Positions 23,809-34,848 of a DNA stretch of 64,000 nucleotides are shown here, in pieces. This stretch comes from Sipunculus nudus (taxonomy: Eukaryota > Annelida > Sipuncula > Golfingiida > Sipunculidae): the NCBI GenBank assembly GCA_026874595.1, contig CM049308.1, forward strand, positions 53,331,624 to 53,395,623, given 5' to 3'. The first letter of the stretch is position 1. Every line of letters starts with the position of its first letter. Under the pieces are notes generated by a model. That model was not told the origin of the DNA, did no database searches, and saw only the letters and a program-made list of their open reading frames with translations. A program made the position numbers and the translations under genes.

Positions 23809-25091
23809 TATGTATACATGATGCGGGGGGGGGGGTTGTACGACCCCATGCCTGTGGGGGCCTTAAAAGTATCCACTCACACACCTTTTTTAGAGCCTTG
23901 CAACACCACTCCCTCCCACTGTTCTTCACTTCTGGCTCTTTTACATCAAATTTTATATTTTTCATATTTTGAATCAAATTGAGAGTTTTGAAAAAATATA
24001 TAGGCCTAACCTCTGAGGTGACATGTATATTTATCTGCAAACAATATTAATAATACAAAGACTCAAAGTGTATATACTGGTATAATATTTATTGCAGTTT
24101 AACATTTATTAAAAAAATAAATTAGTTGCTATTCTGAAAAGACCTACTTGTATACATGAATTCAATATTCAGTAATCAGTATTCAGTAATAAATAACAAC
24201 CAGTTATGTAAAATACAAGTAAAGGATAAGCTAACAATATGATAATAACCACTATGGGACGAAAGTTACAGGTAAAGAATGTACTCAAATGGATATTAAT
24301 GTATGTATGTACAAATTTCTGTAGAGATGCCTTTAGTGCAGTAACCTTTACAACTCCAAGAAAATATAACATCAAATATTGTATATTTGAATTAATATTT
24401 TATAATAGGATTTTCCATTAATATTGTTTCAATGTTAATCTTTGTTAACCACTTAATAAACATAAAATTCTTAAATTTACCCATATAAAATTGATACAAT
24501 AATATTGTTCCCAGCTATACTCTGTTTATTGCGGATATTATAAAATATTGTTGATGCATCATCTTTTCTGTATCACTAAATAACTGAATACCTAATAAAG
24601 GAACATTTGTATAGTGTTGTCAAAATAATTGGTCAGAGTTAACACTCTAAAGTCTACAAGGAATACATTTTTTCACATTCATGTTTTCATGGTACAACTT
24701 TGTACACCACCTGAAAAAGTTTTTTTTTTCATAAATATCAGTGTATTTGAAAGATTTTTTTTTCAACACCAAGCCTACCCCCCCCCCCTGATTTTTATTC
24801 CACACATTCTAGTATACATGTTATCAGCCCCGCCCTGCACACAATCCAAAGCTGGGGCCATGAAATGGAGCCCTAATGTCTTGATCTTCTTTGTCATCAA
24901 GGCATACAGTCAGATTGGCCGAACTCAGCATCAGGTCCTCTCAGATCCATGTAGATTCACTGGGTCTAAGTTTTTGATGCGAATGGATGTACCTGTTTGA
25001 TTAAAACATAAAAATCTAGGTAATATATTGTAAATATTATTTTTTTCAATTTACAATCAATACAAATATTTTCCAAACATGCCTTGACTGG

Positions 25092-25101
25092 GCAGTGTTA
25101 T

Positions 25102-25153
<52 letters not shown>

Positions 25154-25255
25154 GTTGAAATATAACTTCATGATATATATATATAGTTGAAATATAACTT
25201 CATGATATATTTATATATATATATATATATATTTGAAATATAACTTCATGATATA
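25092..25255. repeat. Minisatellite, three copies of TTGAAATATAACTTCATGAT with TA runs
   Basis: The phrase GTTGAAATATAACTTCATG or TTGAAATATAACTTCATG occurs three times, separated by TA tracts. Confidence 0.8.
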
Positions 25256-25851
25256 TCAGTCTCCTTTTAATAATTATAGTTCAAGTTATACTTTAATCTT
25301 TATAATTATAATATAGGCTCTCACATGTCACATTTGTGGGTAAAAAAACTTGTTCTGTCACAATTTATCCGTTCTGAATATAAAAACAAAAAGAATTCAT
25401 CAATAAACATAATATTTATTTAAATATAATATTTATATAGGAAACATATAAAATTAAAAATATCTGAAACTGGAACTGTGGAGGACAGGATTGCAACTGA
25501 ACTTCTGAAGATATTAATAGTATTATAATACTTTAGTATAAATCTGTAGACTGTACTCCCACAGGACTCCGGCTTATTTGGTAGTCCATTCATATGATAC
25601 ATGGACACTTGATTCTGCCACTACTTATTTATCGGTAAAGTACTGTAATTTTAGGGCTATATCATTTTGTCAGCACTATCTTACCTGACCCACTGCGGTT
25701 TGTTGCAGCAGCAGCCATGGTGATTATGTACAAAGAATCAGCCGCAACCCCCCCAACCGCTTGGTGGCGCTAGCGTCCGTGACGTCAAAATGGCGACCAA
25801 TGAGAAAACGCGAAGTGAACCCTCTCGTCATCTAAGCTCTCTGGTATCCTC

Positions 25852-26294
25852 AACCAAATGTTGACGTGAGTTACTTAATGATTTAACCACCTTATATTAT
25901 CCAACGTTTCTGTCACCTACACTTTTCTGTTTACAGTTTATTGTCCACTACCTGAAACTTCTAGTCCCACATTTAAAACTATATTTCCCGCATGTATCTT
26001 TCAGTCACACTATCATTATGGAACGCTCACCTCAATCTTTTTATCAGACTCTATTTCAATGCATGTACCTTTCAAACGCCCTGTCCGTCACTATGTTATC
26101 TATATATATATATATCACATTACTACAACTTTACCTTTTCTAGATGTCTGTATAATCATTCTATTAAAGTATTATCTTTGTTTTTATCTTTGAACTACTC
26201 TTCTGTAACTGTCTCTTTTCTTCACGCCTGTCTTCAGTCTAGATCCACAGTCATGTGTAAAAGCGTTTGATGTGCCATCTTTCCTGCAAAATAA
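25852..26294 (+). CDS. Kinase exon 7 remainder and exon 8
   Basis: 25852-25865 encodes NQML plus a split Thr codon before GTGAGT. Exon 8 (26238-26294) has acceptor TCTTCAG|TCTAG and reads LDPQSCVKAFDVPSFLQN, the end of the kinase C-lobe. Its donor is GTAAGT at 26295. Phases 2/2 agree. Intron 25866-26237 holds nothing else recognisable. Confidence 0.8.
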
Positions 26295-26708
26295 GTAAGT
26301 GTTTTTCTGTCTGAATTTATATTTTTTTTGTAATACTATATGGATGTATCATTCTACTATTTCTGTGTTATGTCTGCATCTTGACTGAACGTATGTCCTT
26401 TGTCTGTCATCATTGTTGCTTCCAGTATGTCAGCTTAATTAAAGAAAAATAAAACTGTAAATAAAACTCAGGTCACCGCATGCATGAGACTGCTGCTGCC
26501 ACGCAGCGAGCTTGTTTGTGACTACATTAAGAATCCTTTCTTGGTCATATCACATGATGCTTTAAGAGAAATAACAAAAATACAAAAATAAAACTGTAAA
26601 TAACATAATAGATTAATAAACAAAACAAAAATATAAAACGGTATGACCAATAATTGTGAATATGAAATGCTGTGTATATTTTAAGGCGACATCTGTCGTG
26701 TATTTTAG

Positions 26709-26766
26709 GTACTTCAAGGAGGTAGGGCATTCGTCTGATGACACCCGATCACCTGACGACATAAAG
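26709..26766 (+). CDS. Kinase exon 9
   Basis: Acceptor ATTTTAG|GTACTT, donor ATAAAG|GTAAGT. It encodes YFKEVGHSSDDTRSPDDIK, a hydrophilic tail after the kinase domain. Confidence 0.7.
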
Positions 26767-27443
26767 GTAAGTTTTTAAATCCTGTCGAAGGTATTTATTG
26801 TCAGGATTTTATGCAGAAGTCATAGTTGTTGTCAGAAAACGGCCAGGAATACAAAATAATGTAAACTCTCAAAGAATAAATCAGGTATTTTGTTTGAATG
26901 TCTAAAAAGGGCCAAAAGTTCCGATACACTCTAAATATTTTATATTAAATCACAATATCGGCCACATGACCTAAAACAGGTCAGGTTAATAGACTTACTT
27001 ATAAGTTCCTTTAATGTATCATATGTATAAGCTCATAAGCATATCCCATATAATATTAATGTGGCTTAAGGTAAATTGATTAAATTATTGATTATAAATA
27101 TAAAATTTCAGTTTTTGGGTAGAGAGAACATGATAGAAGAAAAAAAGTATTTGTGAAATTGACATGTAGTTTAATATTAGTGTATCAAAAACCGGATTTT
27201 TGTTACTTGCAGCTTTAAATAGTGCACCTTTTAAATTTTTTTTAAAGTTACAAAACAATTTGATAATGAATGAAATGTTGTGATAATGTATCAGAAAGAT
27301 TCTCAGGTTTAAAATAATGAACACTTTATGGGGTCTTATATGAATTTAAAGCACTTTTGAATTTGAATTTAGATATAGGGGTTCAGACAATAATGATAAT
27401 TTATGTTACATGTGAGTTAATATGCCTTTGTTTGTATTTATAG

Positions 27444-27479
27444 ACGTTCCTTCTGGAGACGGGAAGAATGAAAGGATGA
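27444..27479 (+). CDS. Kinase exon 10, terminal
   Basis: Acceptor TTTATAG|ACGTTC in phase 0. It encodes TFLLETGRMKG then TGA. AATAAA at 27749-27754 is the likely polyadenylation signal. Confidence 0.65.
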   Translation, partial: TFLLETGRMKG

Positions 27480-27748
27480 CGTGTGCCGTGGCGTCACCAT
27501 ATCGTTTAACCTGCATTACCGCGAAAGTACAAAGATATTAATGCGCTCCCTTGTCAGTCATAGAATTAGTAATATTTTGTGATATATAATCGGAATTTAA
27601 AATGAAATTTCTACGTAGCTATAAAACAAATGAATTTCATTTATATAATGTCCCATAATCATATATATGGATGTATGACGGTGCGTGTATATGTGTGTGT
27701 GTCTGTAGGCTGTGTGTGTACTTTCAAAGTACCAGTATATGATATGTA

Positions 27749-27754
27749 AATAAA
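27749..27754 (+). terminator. Polyadenylation signal of the kinase gene
   Basis: AATAAA 270 bp after the TGA stop, followed by a T/GT-rich stretch. Confidence 0.5.
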
Positions 27755-28260
27755 GTGCATGGATATATTTTTATATGGAACTTTGTGTTCTGTTGTTTTA
27801 TTTATTTCTATACATTAGTTCAAGAAAGATAAATTCAGTTCTACCACAAGGCCCGTTAAAATAAAAGATATACTTTGAAATTCAATTTGTAGATATATAT
27901 GTTTTTACACCTGTTTGAAACATATTTATACACGCATATAAAATGTTTGATGACAGTCTTTGTGTAATAAATAGGGTATTGTTCAATTATATTATAGTAC
28001 ATAAACAAGATACAAAATAAATATGCGCGAGAAAATTTCCTGTTCAAGTGTGATCGTTCTGAAATGTCATGAAATTATGACGGTGGTCAAAGACGCTTAC
28101 ATGCAAGTTATTTTTTTTTTTTCAGTTTTGTTGAGATCCTGTTTTTGTTAAATATAATATAGTTCACACACCGTGTATTTGAAGTTTCAAATAAATTTAA
28201 ACTCTTTACACTGTTTATATATGTACTTTATACGTCCGAGGTGAGAAAATCAAAGATATA

Positions 28261-28466
28261 TGACCCTGAAGACAGTCACAGTGATCCATGTGAATAAATT
28301 AAAAAGAGCAGGCAAGTTAATGAAAAGAGATCGCCCCCGTATAGAGGGATATACTTTCTTATATGACCCTGAAGACAGTCACAGTGATCCATGTGAATAA
28401 ATTAAAAAGAGCAGGCAAGTTAATGAAAAGAGATCGCCCCCGTATAGAGGGATATACTTTCTTATC
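28261..28466 (+). repeat. Near-perfect tandem duplication, 103-bp unit
   Basis: The block from TGACCCTGAAGACAGTCACA to CTTTCTTATA is present twice, 28261-28363 and 28364-28466, with no difference that I can see. It is recent, or possibly an assembly artefact. Confidence 0.9.
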
Positions 28467-28725
28467 TGCTGAAGCAGTGGAAAAACTGCAGAGAGTGTGT
28501 GTCCAAGATTTAGGAAAAGGAGGGGTTCAAACCAGGAGGACAAATAACAAAAACGTAAAAAAAGTTCCCCTGCAGGTCCGGGAAAAGGAAGGTTCAAGCT
28601 GCAATTGTGCTGAAACCCTTAAAAAGGTTGTGGCGGCTGAGAAAAGACAGAAGGGGGGGGGGGGGGGGGGTGGACTGGAATCCCCTGGATCGTATCCGCT
28701 TCTGATGTCTCTGCCGACGCAATAA
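28363..28725 (+). other. Open frame of uncertain meaning
   Basis: About 120 codons, beginning in the second copy of the 103-bp duplication and running through a 19-base poly-G. The lysine/arginine-rich middle (RIEGYTFLSAEAVEKLQRV) looks protein-like. I recognise no family, and the poly-G makes a functional frame doubtful. Confidence 0.25.
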
Positions 28726-28847
28726 ACAACAAGATCGGTACATGGTTGATCATGTTCCATGCATGTTAATGTAAATAATAAAATATATCCCCGTCTTGTT
28801 ACACTGTACTGCATGATGAGTGTTTTGCCCCGTATGCATTTTGTACA

Positions 28848-28893
28848 GTATTATTATTATTATTTTTATTATTATTATTATTACTATTATTAT

Positions 28894-28927
<34 letters not shown>

Positions 28928-28937
28928 GATATTATTT
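28848..28937. repeat. (ATT)n microsatellite with trailing TATATAGCGC segment
   Basis: ATT run followed by TTATATAGCGCTAAATCC and AAAGCGCTGTACAATAAA. The latter resembles dispersed 'AGCGC' elements of many invertebrate genomes. Confidence 0.6.
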
Positions 28938-28990
28938 ATATAGCGCTAAATCCATAGTAAATCCTGCGCTAAAGCGCTGTACAATAAAAA

Positions 28991-29590
28991 GCATAAAAGC
29001 TACATTGAAACGTTCAATACTATGGAAAGTAAGACCGATATAAATTAGTGTATATGTGAGTTTAAATATAGGATTGAAATAAATCCGTTTTTTAACTTTT
29101 TTAAAGGTAGGGTTGTGTTACTCAACAGTTGTGCATGGGCAAATTAACACCTACCTCCAGGTCCAGGTGAGCACCGGCTTTTAATATTACAGTTAAAACA
29201 AATAATTGAGATACAAACACAAATATAAACTGCAGTGCAAAAGCAAGCACTTCGTAAAGGATGGCATGAATATACCATTTACGGATACGAAATTGAACAA
29301 GTGTTCAAGTTAATATAAATATATACAGAACTGACATTATAAGTAATAATATTGCCCACTAAATATTTGTAAATCAAACGTTATCCAATACTAGGAAAGG
29401 TTTCATTGAGTCGGAAGCATATATACAAGTCATACTTATAGTATCATATAGCTCCATCATCCAATGTCTCTGTGCAGATGGGACAAATATTTGGGTTGCC
29501 GCTACTTGAACTCATACTGGAACCTAAGTTGAGGCCTTTAGGAATCGAAGCACACTATGATATGTTTTATGGAACTACGTGGCTGTCTTA
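28991..29590. other. Non-coding
   Basis: No gene or bounded repeat recognised. Confidence 0.4.
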
Positions 29591-29605
29591 ATTTTATCCA
29601 GTAGC

Positions 29606-30185
29606 GTTAGAACAAATGATACATTAAATATTCAGTTACATAAATACCATTAAGTAATTGGACCCTAACAGCAAAGACATTGCCTGATCTTCAAGATATA
29701 GGCCTAATGATGTGACTGGGGTGTTGTAGGCCTATATAAGACAGTGGCGTGGGCTGTCCTCGGATAAATTGTGCAATATTTATCTGATTTAAATGCAATA
29801 GAACAAATAATACATTATATATTCATAATTCAGTTACATAAATACCATTAAATAATTGGACCCCCACGGCAAAGACATTGCCTGATCTTTAATATATAAT
29901 GATGTGACTGGGGTGTTGTAGACCTATATAAGACAATGGCGTGGGCTGTCCTCGGATAAATTGTGCAAAATATTTATCTGATTTAAATGCAATAGAACAA
30001 ATAATACATTATATATTCATAATTCAATTACATAAATACCATTTAATAATTAGACCCTCACAACAAAGACATTGCCTGATCTTTAATATATATAATCATG
30101 TCAGCGGGGTATTGTAGGCCTGTATCAGACAGTGGCGTAGGCTGTCCTTGGATAAATTGTGCAGAGTAGTTATCTGATTTAAGTG
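29606..30185. repeat. Tandem repeat, unit about 195 bp, three copies
   Basis: The phrases AAGACATTGCCTGATCTT, ATGTGACTGGGGTGTTGTAG and GGATAAATTGTGCA each recur three times in order, at roughly 195-bp spacing (for example AAGACATTGCC near 29674, 29871 and 30066). Confidence 0.85.
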
Positions 30186-30960
30186 CTAAAGTAGGGTCTA
30201 CAGTTTTATTTAATAAAGCTTGTTTGATTACGTCATAAACGCCGCCGCATGTACTTTTCTACAAAAAACACGGAGGGAGTGAGAACCAGCATTTTGTTAC
30301 ATTTTGTTAAAACACTCCTGGCCGGAAGAGTGACGCGTTTGTACATGGAAATAGGTAAGTTGTAACACATAACCATGTTACCGGGACATTGTATATCAGA
30401 GAGTGGCACAAGCTGTCATTGGATAACTTCTGTTTATCTGTCTGACTCTAAATGAAAGTATTTATGACGGTTATGTAGCGTCTACAGAGTTTTATTTTAT
30501 AAAGCTTGTTTGATTACGCCATGAACGCCGCCGTAGGCCTAGGTACTTTCTATAAACAAAACACAAAGGGAGTTAGAACCAGCATTTTGTTACATTTTGT
30601 ATAAAAATTCCTGGCCGGAGGAGTGACGCGCTTGTACATGAAAATAGGTAAGTTGTAACACATCATGTTACCGGGACATTGTATATCAGAGAGTGGCACA
30701 AGATGCCATAGAATTAATTCTGTTAAGCTGTCTGACTCTAAATGAAAGTAATTTTGTAGCGTCTACAGGGTTTTATTTTATAAAGCTTGTTCGATTAGGC
30801 CTACGTCATGAACGCCGCCGTAGGCCTATACATGTACTTTTCTACAAACAACACGGAGGGAGTTAGAACCAGCATCTTGTTACATTTTGTTAAAGCAATC
30901 GGGGCCGGACGAGTGACGCGCTTGTACATGGAAATAAGTAAGTTGTAACACGTAACCACC
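30186..30960 (+). repeat. Tandem repeat, unit about 295 bp, three copies with exon-like ends
   Basis: Each copy has TTTTATTT(A)TAAAGCTTGTT, ACGCCGCCG, AACCAGCAT(T/C)TTGTTACATT, GGCCGGA(A/G/C)GAGTGACGCG and TTGTACATG, then GTAAGTTGTAACAC. Part of the unit (ACATTGTATATCAGAGAGTGGCACAAG) is related to the 195-bp family beside it, so the two arrays share an origin. Confidence 0.85.
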
Positions 30961-31075
30961 ATCAAATAGGCCTATTTATATTTTAATTTTAATTAGAAAT
31001 TGATTGATTTGAAACTCAAGCTGCTTGGTCATTTCTTTGAAGAAAATAAATAACAAAATTTCAATGAAAATTGGT

Positions 31076-31078
<3 letters not shown>

Positions 31079-31132
<54 letters not shown>
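31079..31132. repeat. (TA)n microsatellite
   Basis: TA run with one interruption. Confidence 0.9.
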
Positions 31133-31133
<1 letters not shown>

Positions 31134-31509
31134 AAATTCTATCGAAAACCTATAACAGTGGTAATAAATATTAAAATCCGGTAAAACGAATTTTTTTACT
31201 TATTTTTAAAGCACTGTCGTGTTTGACAATGCTTTAAAGACAATGCGTCGATTGGAAATCACTTCAATTCTTATACGGCTTTTCTGTAATCGCCTGTCCC
31301 ATCTGAAAAAAAAAAAACGAAAGCCACATGTATAGCTACATGCCGCCCCGCATGAGAATTGAATGAATAGAAGCACCTCCTATGATAATAAAGGTTTATG
31401 TTATTTGCCGGATCTATTTTTTCCCTCATTATGACATCTTGCTATTATGAAAAGCAGATGTTAGATAACTGCGGTTAACGGAGAAATATCGGGTCATTTT
31501 GACCGCAAT

Positions 31510-32050
31510 TTTGGATTTACCGGTTGCCTAGCAACGTAACAAGATTTTAATTGGTTCCATTGTTTTCCTTGACCCAAAAACCTAGCAATAGACGAAAAAA
31601 TTACAAGTATAGCGTGTAAAATAAATGTTTTACGGCCATTTACGGTGGATTTCATTTGAACTTAAGAAATTTAAGTGGTCCAATAAGTAAGTAATCTAAT
31701 GAAAATCTTTAGCCTTCTAAATAGTTTGCCAGCAATCTTGCATTAAATATTTAACCACCAAACCAATTCTTTACTGACTTGCAGTTTAATCTATCTAGAT
31801 ACATTTTTTCACTCACTTAAAACCATGTATAGACACCAAAACTGCGGCAGTCATGTTAAAACTGATTGGGTTGTGACCATTTTCAGTCTACACGGCATCC
31901 ATCTTGGACGCCATCTTGGATTTGCCGGTTGCCTAGCAACGAAACAATATTTTAATTAGTTCGATTGTCTTCCTAGACCCCAAAAACCTAGCAATAGACG
32001 CAAAAATTACAAGTCTAGCGTGTAAAATAAATGTTTTACGGCAATTTTAG
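31510..32050. repeat. Two-copy repeat about 405 bp apart, each with an X-box palindrome
   Basis: The segment around CCGGTTGCCTAGCAACG ... AACCTAGCAATAGACG ... AGCGTGTAAAATAAATG occurs at about 31515-31640 and 31920-32045 with minor changes. The core GTTGCCTAGCAAC lies at 31523-31535 and 31928-31940. Confidence 0.8.
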
Positions 32051-32254
32051 GGTCTTGGCGGCCATCTTGAGCGCTATTTTGAAAAAAAAAAAAAAAACAG
32101 CCTACCGGAAATCCGATTTTCTTAGATGTTATTATGTTATTTCTGATGTTCAATAGTACCAAAAACCGTTGAAAAATCTTTTGTAGCAATTTTTTTGAGA
32201 TTCGGCTATTTTTCACCCTAATTGACCCGTCTACAAGTGCCACTCACCCACAAT

Positions 32255-32301
32255 ACATTTGGATATCCGGTAAAAGAGCATATGACACTTGTAAACGCAG
32301 T

Positions 32302-32372
<71 letters not shown>

Positions 32373-32550
32373 TATATGGAGCATGCGTCAGGTCAAACAT
32401 TCAACACCTGGCCCACTTCATAATGGGTTTCCGAAGAGTGAGGACCTTTAGCCCTTACGAAACAATGTTGTAAAACCCATGTAGGTTAAAGTCTTGAACT
32501 ATACATATACTACAGCTTCGGTCAGTTGAGCACTTTATCGTTGTGTAGTT

Positions 32551-32615
<65 letters not shown>

Positions 32616-32662
32616 ACTGCGTTTACAAGTGTCATTTGCTCTTTCACCAGATATCCAAATGT
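32255..32662. repeat. Fold-back: 50-bp inverted arms, each next to a (TA)n run
   Basis: Arm ACATTTGGATATCCGG...ACGCAGTGGATA at 32255-32304 is inverted at 32612-32662. Long TA runs (32303-32367 and 32554-32611) lie inside the arms, around about 180 bp of unique DNA. It could be a MITE or an inverted duplication of the exon-like segment that continues to the right. Confidence 0.8.
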
Positions 32663-32790
32663 ACAGATGGCTATGGATTTAAATTGGACGGGACAGCTGT
32701 GTTTGGTGTGTACTGGAAGCAGACAGTAAAAGAGTTAGTGGATATTTTCCATGGTTTGACCGAGAAATGTAAACATTCTTTAGTTAGATA
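32650..32790 (+). other. Exon-like segment of unknown protein
   Basis: After CTTTCACCAG an open frame reads KCTDGYGFKLDGTAVFGVYW and KQTVKELVDIFHGLTEKC. It looks like coding sequence but I do not recognise the family. The Harbinger left end starts right after it, so the element may have landed in a gene. The inverted copy at 32255 duplicates only its first bases. Confidence 0.35.
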
Positions 32791-33134
32791 TCTGGGGGGT
32801 GTTTCAACAACATTGTAAATGACTTAAGTCCAAACCCCGGACTAAAGCCCGAAAACCGACTTGCCAAAGTCCATGAGTTAAGTCCGATTCAATAACGCTG
32901 GTTTAACAAAGCCCGACTTAAGTCTGGGAAATCCCCTTTTTGAGCGCCACCTGCCGGTCGACGGCAGACTTACGTTTGAGCAGACGACATAACAACATTT
33001 GCGTTCTGAAGTTCCGACCAAAAATATAAAATAAAAAACATATTCAGAATGATATATTTAATATCAATTATCAGAATTCAAAATGCTATTATAAGTTGTA
33101 TTATCTATAAATTTGATGTGTTCTGGGGTTTATT

Positions 33135-34006
33135 ACAAGAACAGAAAGTGGGCCAAATGGAGGAGATCCAGTGATAAAAGGTATTTAAAGATGAAACTCA
33201 GTAGTTCAAAAAATCAATTTTATTGAAAGCTCTTCAAAATCAAAACTTCAACTTTGTGTTAAAAATAATAATATGAAAGTCATGGTTGAAGCATGCAGTC
33301 GTCATAGTTTTACACAGTGATCATTGTAATTTGTGAAATAACTGTCATATATTCTTGACAGTTGCATTACACAACTGAAATTAATGCATTTAAAAATACA
33401 CAACTTGTGAAGTGGGCTAAACCACATAGTAGCATAATACAGATTAACCAGATTACATTACTTCTACTACGTGTCTGTATATAGCACGAGGACATATTTA
33501 AACTTGCCCATGGTAATATGAAGTGCCTATATATATCCTATGTGAAATAATAAAAGCAGAATTAGATACCATTCATAATCATATGTACACATCTCAAACA
33601 CTGAAGTACAACTCTTACTGCATCGTAAATAGTGTCTTTGGTATTATAATAATATAAATAAACATATCAAGTATTCTCTTCATGAACAAGTTACAGTATG
33701 ATAAAACATATGTCAGATTATGTAAAAACAGTTCTGCATTTAAGACAACAATTGTAAAGCTCAACCATGCAGACTTACGGGATAGCTCATTCAGTGATGT
33801 ATGCATTTTACAATTTAAACATGGGCCTAAAACTAAAAAAATAATTTAAAAGTAATATTCACTATAATGTAGCATGTAGCATTATTATTTCAGAAGGGAA
33901 AAGTCAGAGGCAAAAAGAAAAACACCTGACTGCCAAAGTTCTGGAGGCAGAACTCAGAAAACTCGAGACCGAGAATGAATATTTGCAACAGAAGATAGAA
34001 TGCTAG
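33135..34006 (+). pseudogene. Harbinger Myb/SANT-type partner, 3' exons only
   Basis: The clear last exon is 33894-34006, with acceptor ATTTCAG|AAGGGA. It reads EKHLTAKVLEAELRKLETEN, a C-terminal coiled coil, and stops TAG, with AATAAA at 34082-34087. A weak exon candidate reading TESGPNGGDPVIK lies at about 33141-33181. I could not find the DNA-binding SANT domain between the left TIR and here, so the gene is probably truncated or its 5' exons have decayed. Confidence 0.5.
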
Positions 34007-34350
34007 TGAAGCTCCAGATTCTTAAAGAAACCTTGAGTGTCCAGAATATGCAAAGCATTCAGTTTGATATTATAAATGAACAATAAAATGCTAAAAACAT
34101 CGATCCTGTGGTGATTTTGTTTGAACATAGACACAACAATATGAATACATTTAGGAGAATACTCAAGTAAACAAATAATATATTTATCTAAATAAAATTA
34201 ATTAAAAATAGAGGTAGATATGACGAATACATGTGTCAAACAGATTAAACATTTAATATGTGGTGTTTCAATGGAGAGAAAGAGGGAGAGAGCCATATGG
34301 GTGTGGAAGGTTGAATAATAAGAAATAACAAAAATCATCCTACATATGGA

Positions 34351-34848
34351 TTATCTTAAATTATTTACAACCCATATCCTCATGGCCCTCCCATCATTTA
34401 CATTCCCTTCATACTGCTCCCCCAAATCGTCTTGTAAAGCAAAATCTTCCCCCTGCTGCTCTGGATCAGCAAGTTTATGCTCCCTTGCTATATTATGTAA
34501 AACTAAAGTGGCCATAATAATTTGAACTGAAATTTCTGGTTGCATCCTAATTCCTTCCAAAACACACCTGAATCTAGCTTTCCACACCCCTATGGCTCTC
34601 TCAACACAGTTGCGGGTTTGAACATGTTTTCTGTTGTAACTTAATTGCTGGCGATCTGATGGAACTGAAAAAGGTGTTAACAAAAAAGGTCTTAATGGAT
34701 ATCCACTGTCCCCCAACAAAAAACATCTTGGTTGTATAGTTTCCATATGTTGTTGAACTGAAGATAAAGTGAAAATCCTGGCATCATGGACCGACACTGG
34801 CCACTTGGAGACTATGTTTGTGAACTTAAGATCATCATCACATATGAC
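34351..34848 (-). CDS. HARBI1-like nuclease, last exon
   Basis: On the minus strand, acceptor TATTTGCAG|GTCATATG. It carries the second and third catalytic acids: LLGDSGYPLRPFLLTP and CVERAIGVWKARFR, then a helical tail with LVLHNIAREH. It ends at the TAA/TAG position 34351. DDE_Tnp_4 superfamily. Open throughout, about 165 codons. Confidence 0.9.
   Translation of the reverse strand, partial: VICDDDLKFTNIVSKWPVSVHDARIFTLSSVQQHMETIQPRCFLLGDSGYPLRPFLLTPFSVPSDRQQLSYNRKHVQTRNCVERAIGVWKARFRCVLEGIRMQPEISVQIIMATLVLHNIAREHKLADPEQQGEDFALQDDLGEQYEGNVNDGRAMRIWVVNNLR

Larger units (their letters stand above)
22455..25842. mobile_element. Non-autonomous DNA transposon with 9-bp TSD (Mutator-like) in kinase exon 7
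   Basis: Ends AGAGAGCTTAGATGACGAG and its exact reverse complement, with inverted similarity extending about 100 bp (including a CTAGCGCC...GCGGTTGGGG block). It is flanked by identical 9-bp duplications GGTATCCTC at 22446-22454 and 25843-25851. Internal sequence is AT-rich with (TA)n tracts and no transposase. A 9-bp TSD is characteristic of MULEs, but other superfamilies with 8-10 bp TSDs are not excluded. Confidence 0.9.
5935..27479 (+). pseudogene. Serine/threonine protein kinase gene, broken by decay and a transposon
   Basis: Ten exons join with matching phases: about 5935-6028, 6533-7051, 7397-7590, 7871-7937, 21296-21443, 21806-21981, 22352-22454 resuming at 25852-25865, 26238-26294, 26709-26766, 27444-27479. 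Motifs in order are the glycine loop GAGTFGQV, AAIKI lysine, αC EIEML, hinge AMEKG, catalytic loop HLDVKPDN, DFG, APE, DIFSLAVTVYEL, LPW and a helix ILNQML split by a transposon. The HxDxKxxN loop is Ser/Thr type. The N-terminus of about 200 residues is acidic, then Ser/Gly-rich. Lesions are a frameshift in exon 4 (about 7911-7914), a TGA at 21848-21850, and a 3.4-kb element in exon 7. The catalytic loop recalls MOS-type kinases, but I cannot assign a family. Very short exons and a 13.4-kb fourth intron are explained by the insertions. Confidence 0.85.

Noticed and set aside
24629-25000. 123-codon open frame in the kinase-exon transposon
   Set aside because: Low-complexity Phe/Pro-rich text over T and C runs, no domain. 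Not a transposase.
29606-30960. CRISPR array
   Set aside because: Units are 195-295 bp with no short repeat-spacer pattern, in eukaryotic DNA.
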